Shown: positions 36,094-43,905 of the stretch, piece by piece | Numbering within the stretch: position 1 is the stretch's first letter | Layout of the letters: each line of letters opens with the position of its first letter | Assembly (NCBI RefSeq): GCF_017639205.1 | Contig: NZ_CP071139.1 | Coordinates: forward strand, 8,555,501 to 8,619,500 | Reading direction: 5' to 3' | DNA length: 64,000 nt | Source: Streptomyces nojiriensis | GTDB lineage: Bacteria; Actinomycetota; Actinomycetes; Streptomycetales; Streptomycetaceae | Position numbers and translations under genes: made by a program | Notes under the pieces: generated by a model | Seen by the model: only the letters and a program-made list of their open reading frames with translations | What the model was told of the DNA's origin: nothing | Databases searched by the model: none

Positions 36094-38154
36094 ATGACGC
36101 AGGGATCCGAGTCCGTACGCTTCGGCAAACGAACCACCGACACCGTCCTGCACCGCTTCGAGCAGTGGGCCCGGGACACCCCCGGGGCCCGCGCGCTCAT
36201 CGCCGGCCCGGACAGCCTCACCTACGGGGAACTGGACGCGCGCGCCGACCGGTTGGCGCACCGTCTGCTCGGCTCCGGTCTGCCGCCCGGCGCGCTCGTC
36301 GCCGTGGGCACCGCCCGGCAGAGCGAACTCGTCGTCGCCCTCCTCGCCGTCCTCAAGGCCGGCGGGTCCTACACCGTCGTCGACGTGGAGAGCCCGCGCT
36401 CCGGCCGCCGGCAACTCGCCGCGGCAGAGCCCCTCGTCCTGCTCACCGACGCGGCCCAGCACGCCGCCCTCGACAACGGCGGCGGCCCTCGGGTGCTCCG
36501 GCTCGACGCGGAGGCCGCGGCGATCGGCGGGCCGCGCGCCGAACAGCCCGCGGACCGGCTTGGCGGGGCGGCCGCCCCGCCGCCCGGCCGCACCGCCGCG
36601 GTCCTGTTCACCGGGTCGGCCGAGCCGCGCGCGGTCCCCGTGAGCCACGCGCTGCTGCTCGCCGCCCACGAGGCATGGGCCGAGGTGGCCCGGCCGACCC
36701 CGCAGGACCGGCACCTGTTCACGGGCGGTCCGGACGTCACCGCCTTCGCCGCGGGCTGGACCCGGGCCCTGTGCTCGGGCGGCGCCCTCGTGCTCCCCCC
36801 GCGTTCCGCCTGGCAGCCCGGGGACATCCGCACGGCCGTCGGGACCGAGCGCGTCACCGTGCTGCACACCGACCCGGCCCGGGCGGCCCGGCTGCTGATC
36901 GAAGACGCCGAACAGGCAACCCTCACCCCCGCCGCCCATCTCGGCGCCGACCCGGCCTACCGGTCCCTGCGGCTGCTCGCCGTCTCGGGCGACCGGCTCT
37001 ACCTCGACGAGCAGGCGACCCTGCAGATGCGGCTGCGCCCCGGCGCGCGCGTGCTCAACGTCTACGGCCCCGCGGAGTGCGCCGGCATCGGCACCTGGTT
37101 CGAACTGCCGCAGCTGCCGCACCCGTTGGACGACCCGGAACAGATCTCCCTGCTCGGCACCGCGTTCCCCGGCTTCCGGGCCGAGGTACACGGCGGGGAG
37201 ATCCGCCTCGTCCCGCCGGACGGCGCCGACGCGGTCCCGACCGGCGACCTCGGCCTGCTCCGCGAGGACGGGCTGCTGGAGTACGGCGGCCGGATCCGGG
37301 ACCGGATCACCCTGCCCGGCGGCCGTGTGCTCGACCCGTACCCCGTCGAATCCGCCATCCGCAGCCACGAGGGCATCGGCGCGGTCATCCTGAAGGGGGT
37401 CGACGGCCCCCGCGGCCCGCGGCGGCTCGTCGCGTACGCGGCCCCGCCACCCGGCGGACCGACCCGGCCCGGCAGGGCGGGGCTGCCGGACATCGAGGAG
37501 CTGCGCGACCACCTGGCGGGCAAGGTGCTCCGGGAGGAGTCCCCGCGCACCGTGATCCGGCTGCGCACCCTGCCCCGCACCACGGCGGGCCAGGAGGACC
37601 GGGACGCCCTGCCGCTGCCCATCCTGCCCGCGGCGGCGAAGCCTGCCGGAAGCAAGTCCGGCAAGTACGGGGCCGCCGCCGCGGGCCAGGGCGAGACCTC
37701 GGCCGGCTGCGCGGCCGGCTGCGGGGGAGTCGGACTGGGCTTCGTCGCCATGATCCTTACGAACCTCCTCTGGCCCGGATCGACCGACCTCACCGGGGTG
37801 CCGCAGCCCTGGGCCTTCCTCTTCTCCCTGCTGTACCTGTTCGAGTGCGCCGCCTTCGGCATCGGGGTGGTGTTCCTCTTCGGCGGCCGCGCCCGGATGC
37901 TGCGCCAACGCCGCGGCCCCTCCCTCACCGTGGCCGCCCATCTGGCCGTGTCCTACCTGCTGTTGTCCTGGTGGCCGCAGGACAACCTCTACCGGCTGGC
38001 CGCCAAACAGGACTGGCCGCGCCAGGCCGCGCTCGTCTACGCCTTCAACATCCCGCTGATGATCGCGGGAGTCGTCGTCGCGGCTTACGTCGTCAGCAAG
38101 CCGGCCGACCCCTTCGACTTCCACGACCCCACCGACGACTGGCCCGACCGCTGA
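36094..38154 (+). CDS. NRPS-type adenylation domain fused to a four-helix membrane domain
   Basis: A 686-residue protein. Residues 15-520 follow the amino-acid-adenylation fold: LTYGELDARADRLA, LAVLKAGGSYTVVD, YGPAEC and TGDLGLL are recognisable. Key catalytic parts are changed: the phosphate loop reads LFTGSAEPRAVPVSH, and the A10 lysine of GKVDR-type motifs is Gln500 in TTAGQEDR. Residues about 547-668 contain four membrane helices. There is no carrier-protein (T) site, so it is not a small NRPS like poly-lysine synthetase. The protein could be a membrane-held ligand binder or an altered enzyme. It is divergent from the ABC exporter. No clear ribosome binding site; possibly leaderless. Confidence 0.82.
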   Translation: MTQGSESVRFGKRTTDTVLHRFEQWARDTPGARALIAGPDSLTYGELDARADRLAHRLLGSGLPPGALVAVGTARQSELVVALLAVLKAGGSYTVVDVESPRSGRRQLAAAEPLVLLTDAAQHAALDNGGGPRVLRLDAEAAAIGGPRAEQPADRLGGAAAPPPGRTAAVLFTGSAEPRAVPVSHALLLAAHEAWAEVARPTPQDRHLFTGGPDVTAFAAGWTRALCSGGALVLPPRSAWQPGDIRTAVGTERVTVLHTDPARAARLLIEDAEQATLTPAAHLGADPAYRSLRLLAVSGDRLYLDEQATLQMRLRPGARVLNVYGPAECAGIGTWFELPQLPHPLDDPEQISLLGTAFPGFRAEVHGGEIRLVPPDGADAVPTGDLGLLREDGLLEYGGRIRDRITLPGGRVLDPYPVESAIRSHEGIGAVILKGVDGPRGPRRLVAYAAPPPGGPTRPGRAGLPDIEELRDHLAGKVLREESPRTVIRLRTLPRTTAGQEDRDALPLPILPAAAKPAGSKSGKYGAAAAGQGETSAGCAAGCGGVGLGFVAMILTNLLWPGSTDLTGVPQPWAFLFSLLYLFECAAFGIGVVFLFGGRARMLRQRRGPSLTVAAHLAVSYLLLSWWPQDNLYRLAAKQDWPRQAALVYAFNIPLMIAGVVVAAYVVSKPADPFDFHDPTDDWPDR

Positions 38155-38281
38155 CCGGCCCGCCTGGGCCCGTGGACCCGTCGCCGTCGACCACCGGGTT
38201 GGTCCGATCGGTCAGATCTGCCGGTGGTTCGTGCCGGGAGGTTCCGGGCGCCGCCCAAGCCGAGGTTATGAATGAAATCGC

Positions 38282-38297
38282 ATGACGGTTTCGTCAT
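38282..38297. promoter_or_regulatory. Inverted repeat before the AOC-like gene
   Basis: ATGACG and CGTCAT are separated by GTTT, a perfect 6-bp inverted repeat 37 bases before the ATG at 38335. AT-rich sequence just upstream (TTATGAAT at 38265-38272) could be a -10 region, placing the repeat in the early leader. It may be an operator or a small hairpin. Confidence 0.4.
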
Positions 38298-38334
38298 CTG
38301 ACCATCCATGGGCATCGACCTCAGGAGCCACACG

Positions 38335-38844
38335 ATGCGCCCCATCAGAGCGGTCTGTCTCGGCACGGCCACCGCGCTCGTCACCCTTCTCGCCTGCACC
38401 CCTGTCGCGGCCGCCGCCGCGGCGGACCCCGGTCCCGCCCACGGCAAGGGCAAAGAGCGGGTCATCACACTCACCGGCCGACTCGCGGAGCAGACGCGCT
38501 TCCCCGTCAACCCCGGCGGCGCCGCCGCCCAGGGCGACCGGACCGTCTTCCGCTCGAACCTCTTCGACGAGGCCGGCAACCAGGTCGGCGAGACCGGCGG
38601 CACCTGCACCACCACCCGCGTCGACAACGGCGGGGCGGAGGAGTGCGTCGTGACCTACACCCTCCCGGGCGGTCAGCTCTCCGTACAGGGGATGGTCTTC
38701 GGCAATCTCGTCCCGGGCCCTCCCCCCTCGTTCGACAACGGAATCACCGGCGGCACCGGGGAATTCGACCGGGCCCGCGGCTCGGTCCACGCCGACACGA
38801 TCGCTCCGGGCACGAGGCGCTTCACGATCCACCTCAAGCACTGA
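38335..38844 (+). CDS. Secreted allene-oxide-cyclase/dirigent-like barrel protein
   Basis: A 169-residue secreted protein with a signal peptide cleaved near residue 32 (VAAAAAADP). The mature part has the beta-barrel pattern of allene oxide cyclase-like and dirigent-like proteins: a CVVTYTLPGGQLSVQG strand pair and the ITGGTGEFDRARGSV loop seen in both. Plant relatives cyclise or guide coupling of substrates in an open barrel; bacterial members are uncharacterised. Two cysteines in the mature chain may form a disulfide. AGGAG lies seven bases before the ATG. It is monocistronic. Confidence 0.8.
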   Translation: MRPIRAVCLGTATALVTLLACTPVAAAAAADPGPAHGKGKERVITLTGRLAEQTRFPVNPGGAAAQGDRTVFRSNLFDEAGNQVGETGGTCTTTRVDNGGAEECVVTYTLPGGQLSVQGMVFGNLVPGPPPSFDNGITGGTGEFDRARGSVHADTIAPGTRRFTIHLKH

Positions 38845-38914
38845 CCGACCCCGCCCCCACCGGGTGAGAAGGCCGGCCGGCCACGATCGGCGACCAGCCA
38901 CCCGGACATGAAGA

Positions 38915-40714
38915 TCACGACCTGCGGTCGGAGGACCGCGCCGGGCCGAACATCGCCCCGACCGCCAAGGCCTCGGCCCGCACCAGCGCCTCGGCCGCGT
39001 CCAGCACCTCCCGGCTGCGCGCGGCCACCAGCACACCCAGCCAGGGCGCCGGTTCGAAGGCCGCGGTCGGGATCGCGGGGACGAACACCGCCCCGAGCTC
39101 CGCGCAGTCCCGGGCCAGATCCGCGCACCACTCGTCCAGCTGGGCCTCGGGCAGCCGCGCGCCCAGCTCCACCCGGTCGGCGATCCGTACGAGGTGCCCC
39201 GCGCCCCGCAGTGCGTCCAGCCGGGCCGCCACCATGAAGGCGATGGACGGCCCGGTCAGCCGCAGGTTCGTCTCGGTCGGCGCGAGCCGCCCCGCCCCGT
39301 CGGCGACGAAGTCCACGTCGAACCAGCCCCGGTAGCCGGATTCCGCCAGCTCCCGGCCCACCGCCGCGCCGAAGGCGCCGAGGGATTTCTCCGCCCACGA
39401 GGGCACCACCCCGGGACCCACCGTGGCACCCCGGTAGCAGCCGTCCGCCACGTCCATCACCGCCCCGCCCACCTCGTGCGCGTGGCCCGCCTCGTCGACG
39501 AAGCCGTCGTACGTCAGGTCCCGCGGACCCTCGTCGGCTCCGGACGCCGGACCGCCGACGTACTCCTCCACCAGCAGCGGCCCGCGCGGCAGCCGCCGCA
39601 GCAGGGCCCGCGCCCCGCCCGCGGCACGGACCCGCTCGGGGGTGACCACCGTGGTGCCCGAACCCCCGACACCGTGCTCCGATTTCAGAACGGTGCTCTC
39701 GCCCGCCCTGGTCCTGGCCGCCAGCATCCGGGCCGCCGCCCACCGCCCGTCGGCCCGCCACTGCCGGGGGAGCACGATCCCGGGATGCCCGCCGTCCGCC
39801 AGGATCCGCCCGAAGAGGGCGTGCGCCGCGGACTTCGATTCGTAGCGCAGTTCCCCGGGCCGCCACGGCCGGCCCGCCAGCCGCCCGAACGGCCGGGTGC
39901 GCCCCCACGGTACGAGGGGCAGCCCGGCCCCGGTGAGCAGCGCGGCCAGCGCCGGCCGGGCCCGTACGGCATCGGCGAGGCCCGGATCCGCGTCCAGCAG
40001 GCCGTCGTACACCTCGACCCCGGTCCAGCCCAGCTGGCGGCAGACCAGCTCGGTCCAGCCCCGCGGCACCGGCCGCGGCAGCACCAGCACCGCCGGGTGG
40101 GGGCTGTAGAAGGCGGCGAGGCACGCGTAGTGGTGCGCGGGCCGCTGCTCCGGGTCCAGGGTGGCGTCGGCGAACTGCGCGTTGAACTCGCCGACATTGC
40201 CCAGGTGCACGGCCCGCCCGCCGCCGGTCCAGGCCCGCGCCCAGCCGGCGAGCGGGACGGGAGCCGCCTCGAACCGGACCAGGGCCGGACCGCCGGATTC
40301 CACGCCCGGTGCGGCATCGGCCACCGCGACCGCCCCCATCGCCCGGTAGAACCCGGCCGCGTACGGATCGGAGTCGATCACCAGCCGGCGCACCCCCAGG
40401 TCCACGGCCCGCCGCAGCGCGTCCCGGTACAGCAGCCGGCCCACGCCCTGTCCGATGGCGGACGGCTCCACGAAGAGCAGCCCGAGCGCGGCCACCGGGG
40501 GAGTCCCCTCCAGCGAGGCGACCCCGAGCACCTCTCCCCGTGCGTTCTCGGCCACGACGAGACGGCGGGCCGTCACGTCGGCGGCCCGGATCCGCAGTTC
40601 CGGCGCACACGCGGCCAGGAAGGCGGCGTCGTACCCCCAGTGCGCCTTGGACCGCATCACCAGCCCGGTCAGGTCCTCCGCCTCGGCCGGCCGCGCGACC
40701 CTGACCTTTACCAT
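38915..40714 (-). CDS. GNAT acetyltransferase-ATP-grasp fusion
   Basis: A 599-residue cytoplasmic protein. Residues 1-150 are a GNAT domain with the acetyl-CoA loop GQGVGRLL near residue 88 and the VIDSDPYAAGFYRAMG ending. Residues about 165-290 look like a pre-ATP-grasp domain, and about 300-570 an ATP-grasp core, with VLKSEHGVGGSGT as the nucleotide loop, LLVEEYVGG, and the metal-binding WFDVDFVADGAGRL...ETNLRLTG region. ATP-grasp enzymes of this build ligate amino or carboxyl groups through acyl-phosphates. A DUF350 membrane gene is divergent, 95 bases away; ATP-grasp and DUF350 genes also pair in other bacteria (for example yjfC/yjfL). The product is unknown. Confidence 0.82.
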   Translation of the reverse strand: MVKVRVARPAEAEDLTGLVMRSKAHWGYDAAFLAACAPELRIRAADVTARRLVVAENARGEVLGVASLEGTPPVAALGLLFVEPSAIGQGVGRLLYRDALRRAVDLGVRRLVIDSDPYAAGFYRAMGAVAVADAAPGVESGGPALVRFEAAPVPLAGWARAWTGGGRAVHLGNVGEFNAQFADATLDPEQRPAHHYACLAAFYSPHPAVLVLPRPVPRGWTELVCRQLGWTGVEVYDGLLDADPGLADAVRARPALAALLTGAGLPLVPWGRTRPFGRLAGRPWRPGELRYESKSAAHALFGRILADGGHPGIVLPRQWRADGRWAAARMLAARTRAGESTVLKSEHGVGGSGTTVVTPERVRAAGGARALLRRLPRGPLLVEEYVGGPASGADEGPRDLTYDGFVDEAGHAHEVGGAVMDVADGCYRGATVGPGVVPSWAEKSLGAFGAAVGRELAESGYRGWFDVDFVADGAGRLAPTETNLRLTGPSIAFMVAARLDALRGAGHLVRIADRVELGARLPEAQLDEWCADLARDCAELGAVFVPAIPTAAFEPAPWLGVLVAARSREVLDAAEALVRAEALAVGAMFGPARSSDRRS

Positions 40715-40809
40715 CTGCTGACCTCCCCATGGTCCGGGTCAAGGCCGTGCGATAGATTCGGCCTCCCCACGGCACATACTTTCCCACCCACGCGGAGACA
40801 GGCTTCTCA

Positions 40810-41232
40810 ATGAGCGACATCATCAACGGACTTGGCCGCACCAGCGCCTACGGCGCCCTCGGCCTGGTGCTGCTGATCCTCGGCATCGTCCTCGTGGACG
40901 TGCTGACGCCCGGGAAGCTCCCCAAGCAGATCTGGGAGGAGCGCAACCGCAACGCGGCCCTCTTCCTCAGCTCCGCGCTCCTCGGCATCGGCGGCATCGT
41001 CTTCACCTCGATCTGGACGACGTACGCGGACTTCGGCAAGGGCCTGCTGTCCACTGCGGCCTTCGGCGTGCTCGGCCTGATCCTCATGGCGGTGGCCTTC
41101 CTCGTGCTCGACCTGGTGACGCCCGGCAAGCTCGGCGCCATCGTCGTCGACCCGGAGCCCCACCCGGCGGTCTGGGTCTCGGCCGCCTGCAACCTCGCCG
41201 TGGCCGCCATAGTCGCCGCCTCGATCGCCTGA
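40810..41232 (+). CDS. DUF350 (UPF0719) membrane protein
   Basis: A 140-residue protein with four membrane helices arranged as an internal duplication: each half has two helices and a conserved DxxTPGKL turn (DVLTPGKLP near residue 31 and DLVTPGKLG near 99). This is the DUF350/UPF0719 pattern. A GGAG lies about ten bases before the ATG. It faces the GNAT-ATP-grasp gene across a 95-base shared promoter region, so the two are probably controlled together. The molecular role of the family is unknown. Confidence 0.85.
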   Translation: MSDIINGLGRTSAYGALGLVLLILGIVLVDVLTPGKLPKQIWEERNRNAALFLSSALLGIGGIVFTSIWTTYADFGKGLLSTAAFGVLGLILMAVAFLVLDLVTPGKLGAIVVDPEPHPAVWVSAACNLAVAAIVAASIA

Positions 41233-41252
41233 CGCGGAGCACCCGTACACGA

Positions 41253-41288
41253 CGAGAGCGCCGCTCCCCCGAGGGAACGGCGCTCTCG
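41253..41288. terminator. Hairpin between the DUF350 gene and the acyltransferase gene
   Basis: CGAGAGCGCCG (41253-41263) pairs with CGGCGCTCTCG (41278-41288), extended by TCCC/GGGA after one mismatch. It lies 20 bases after the DUF350 stop and 17 bases from the acyltransferase stop, so it can serve both convergent genes. Confidence 0.75.
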
Positions 41289-41305
41289 CCTTGTCCGGGT
41301 CCCGC

Positions 41306-42535
41306 TCAGGCGAGGCCCAGCGCGAACACCGCGAACCCCGCCGCCAGCAGCCCGGCCACGGTCCGGCGCAGCGCGCCCGCCCGGCGTCCCTCCCGCGGCG
41401 GCGCCTCGAACCGCCGCGCGTAGCGGGCGATCGCGACGAACAGCGCCGCGAACACCGGCATCCACGCCAGCCGAGCCGCGATCCAGCCCAGGTTGTCCGG
41501 CGCCGTCGTGAGCCCGGCCAGTTCACCCACGAACGACCCGGGCACGGCCGCGGCCAGCATCGCCGTCTGGTGCCAGCACAGGATCGTCATCGCGGACAGG
41601 TTGATCACGACCACCGGGGCCCACAGGGCGGGCCGCGCCAGCAGCTTCGCCAGCCGGTCGCGCAGCAGGATCGCCGCGCCCGACTGCGCCGAGGCCAGCG
41701 CCAGTACCAGCAGCGACGGCGGGTGCGAGTTGGTGCGCGCCGCACCCGGTACGCCCACCATCGACGCCGGATAGTGGAAGACCGCCAGCAGCGCGGCGAA
41801 CAGCAGCGTCCCGCCCGCCAGCAGCAGCCAGGCCCCGCGCCGCCCGATCCGCCGCTCGCCCCAGGAGACGCCCAGCTGGTACGCGAACAGCCAGCCCGGG
41901 AGGATGTTCACCAGGGCGAGCCACGACGGCACGGAGTCGGCGAACGGCCCGTAGCGCAGGAAGTCCACCACGGCGACCGAGCCGAGCAGCGGGGCGGCCG
42001 CCCAGCCGCCGAGGCGCCGCGCCGCCCGCACGCAGTACGGGGTCAGCGCGGTCACCACCACGTACACCCCGACGAACCACAGCGGTTGGACCACCAGCGT
42101 CGCCCCGGTCCGCAGCGACGCCTCCGGCACCCCGGCCGCGTACAGCACGGGCGCGGCCAGCGCCCACACTGCGGTCACCCCGAGCACCGGCCGCCCCAGC
42201 CGGACCACGCGGCCCTTCAGCCAGGCGCCCGTCGACCCGGTGCGGCGCCCGAAGGAGAGCGCCGAGGCGTACCCGCCGACGAGGAAGAAGATCCCCAGCA
42301 TCTGGAGCACCCAGCTCGCCGGGGCCAGGCCGCCGAACGCGGACAGCGGGCTGGCGTTGTGCAGGCCGCCGTCGGAGTCGAGGGTGAAGCCGCCGAGCAG
42401 CCAGTGGCCGGTGGGTACGGCCAGCAGTGCCAGGGCGCGCAGGCCGTCGATCGCCCGGTCGCGGTGGGCGGGGGTCCGGCCGTCGATCCGGGCGGCCGCC
42501 GTCCGCAGCGGGGCCAGGGTGGCGGAGGCACTCAT
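41306..42535 (-). CDS. Membrane acyltransferase, acyltransferase-3 family
   Basis: A 409-residue polytopic protein with about ten membrane helices. The early DRAIDGLRALALLAVPTGH segment carries the Arg and His that are conserved in the acyltransferase-3 (OafA/NodX-like) family, which transfer acyl groups to exported glycans, antibiotics or lipids. The ATG at 42535 overlaps the stop of the preceding hydrolase gene by four bases (ATGA), so the pair is translationally coupled. An acyl transferase with an exported hydrolase suggests cell-envelope modification, but the target is unknown. Confidence 0.88.
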   Translation of the reverse strand: MSASATLAPLRTAAARIDGRTPAHRDRAIDGLRALALLAVPTGHWLLGGFTLDSDGGLHNASPLSAFGGLAPASWVLQMLGIFFLVGGYASALSFGRRTGSTGAWLKGRVVRLGRPVLGVTAVWALAAPVLYAAGVPEASLRTGATLVVQPLWFVGVYVVVTALTPYCVRAARRLGGWAAAPLLGSVAVVDFLRYGPFADSVPSWLALVNILPGWLFAYQLGVSWGERRIGRRGAWLLLAGGTLLFAALLAVFHYPASMVGVPGAARTNSHPPSLLVLALASAQSGAAILLRDRLAKLLARPALWAPVVVINLSAMTILCWHQTAMLAAAVPGSFVGELAGLTTAPDNLGWIAARLAWMPVFAALFVAIARYARRFEAPPREGRRAGALRRTVAGLLAAGFAVFALGLA

Positions 42536-43617
42536 CGGAGCGTTCCCTTCGCGATGGCGGCGAAGGCCGCCAGGGACTGGGTGCCGGGCATGAAGTACCC
42601 GGCGTGGCCCTGTACGTCGGCCGCCGGCACCCGGCGGGCGCCGAAGGCCGCGGAGGTGGGGTCGGCGCCGTGGCCGATCCCGGCGAACTCGACGTTCGGG
42701 ACGTCGGCGATCCAGTCGGAGGGGCCCCGGGCCGCCCATACGCGGGCCCCGGTGCCGAGGGCGGCCGCGGTGTCGGCGCGCATTCCGGGGGAGCCGAAGG
42801 CCACGAGGTCGGCGGCGTCGGTGTGCCGGGCCGCGAGCCCGCACACCACCGAGCCGTAGCTGTGGCAGAACAGCACCGGGTCGGGCGCGCCGACCGCGTC
42901 GAGTCCCGCCGTGAAACGGGCCAGCCGGGCCGCCCCGGCCCGGGCGAGGCGGCCGTCGGCCGCGTCCAGGCCGACGCCGACCGGGGTGGTGTAGCCGATC
43001 CACGCGACGACGGCGGTGGACCCGCCGGATCCGGTCCCGGTCCCGGTCCCGGTCCCGGTCTCGGACCCCGTCGCCTCGCGCAGGGCCCGGGCCATCCCGG
43101 CCGGGCCGGTGGAGGGTTTGCGCGGAGCGTCGTAGGTGGCGGCGTCGTTGTCCGAGCCCGGCACGATCACCGAGACGTGCTCCGCGTGCTCCAGGTCCCC
43201 GAACACCTCGGCCACCTGGCCCCGGCCACGCGGGTCGAAGGCCAGGATCTGCCGGTCCGGGGCGGCGAGGGAGGCGTACCGGGCCTCGCCCGTGGCGGCC
43301 ACGGCGATCCGGTTGGCCTCGTACCGCAGGGGGAGCGGCGCCCCCTCCAGGTTGCCCACGACCAGCGGGTGCGACCGCAGCAGCTCCCGGCGCGCGGCGT
43401 CGTCCAGCCCGGCGAAGAAGGCGGCCACCTCGCGCGGCGCGGCGGTCGCCGGATCGGGCAGGGCCCGGCCGGACACCGTGTCGGCCCGCCAGGCGGCGGT
43501 GCCCGGCGGCGGTCCGGTGACCGCCGTCTGGCTGTCGCCCGAGGCCCACCCGGCGGTCCCCCCGACGAGGGTCACCGCCAGTGCGGCCGTGACCAGCGTC
43601 CTTCCGAAGCGGCGCAT
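42532..43617 (-). CDS. Exported alpha/beta hydrolase (DUF1023-like)
   Basis: A 361-residue protein with a signal peptide ending near residue 26 and an alpha/beta hydrolase domain at about 130-350. The nucleophile motif is CHSYGS, the acid probably lies in the PSDWIADV segment and the histidine in GHAGYF. This matches the Abhydrolase_8/DUF1023 family common in actinomycetes. A GTGTGTGTGT stretch in the middle is encoded by five exact copies of CCGGTC (minus-strand view reversed) at 43031-43060, a likely slippage site. The stop overlaps the acyltransferase start. A GAGAAGGGG-like ribosome binding site precedes the ATG. Confidence 0.85.
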   Translation of the reverse strand: MRRFGRTLVTAALAVTLVGGTAGWASGDSQTAVTGPPPGTAAWRADTVSGRALPDPATAAPREVAAFFAGLDDAARRELLRSHPLVVGNLEGAPLPLRYEANRIAVAATGEARYASLAAPDRQILAFDPRGRGQVAEVFGDLEHAEHVSVIVPGSDNDAATYDAPRKPSTGPAGMARALREATGSETGTGTGTGTGSGGSTAVVAWIGYTTPVGVGLDAADGRLARAGAARLARFTAGLDAVGAPDPVLFCHSYGSVVCGLAARHTDAADLVAFGSPGMRADTAAALGTGARVWAARGPSDWIADVPNVEFAGIGHGADPTSAAFGARRVPAADVQGHAGYFMPGTQSLAAFAAIAKGTLR

Positions 43618-43853
43618 GCCCCTTCTCCTCTCCTCGTGACGAGGGGGAAGGTAGGCAGGGGGTGTCCGCGGCCACGTCCGACCGTGGAGCCAAGTCGGAT
43701 GTCATACCCCGGTAGGGGGTGGAGGAGGCGACGCCCTCGGCCGGCCCGCCGACGTGTGTCCCCCTGACCGGCCCGGCGTTGCTCCATGGGTGCGATCCGC
43801 GTCAGCCGTCTGCCGGAGCCCGTCAGTGTGTCGGCGTCGAGGAAGCCCACGCC

Positions 43854-43881
43854 CCGACTAGTCATGGTGATAGTCCGACTA
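43854..43881. promoter_or_regulatory. CCGACTA direct repeats, 21 bp apart, before the RTX-like gene
   Basis: CCGACTA occurs at 43854-43860 and again at 43875-43881, start to start 21 bp, two helical turns. An inverted GACTA/TAGTC pair also links 43856-43860 with 43871-43875. The repeats lie 25-52 bases before the ATG at 43906, in a locally AT-richer stretch. They could be a binding site for an activator that recognises direct repeats. The 236 bases further upstream to 43618 show nothing else. Confidence 0.4.
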
Positions 43882-43905
43882 ATTGCGGCAAAGGGAGTAC
43901 AGACG

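Noticed and set aside
36094..38154. Adenylation-membrane fusion considered as a poly-lysine-synthetase-like NRPS
   Set aside because: There is no carrier domain with a phosphopantetheine serine, only four membrane helices, and the A10 lysine is absent.
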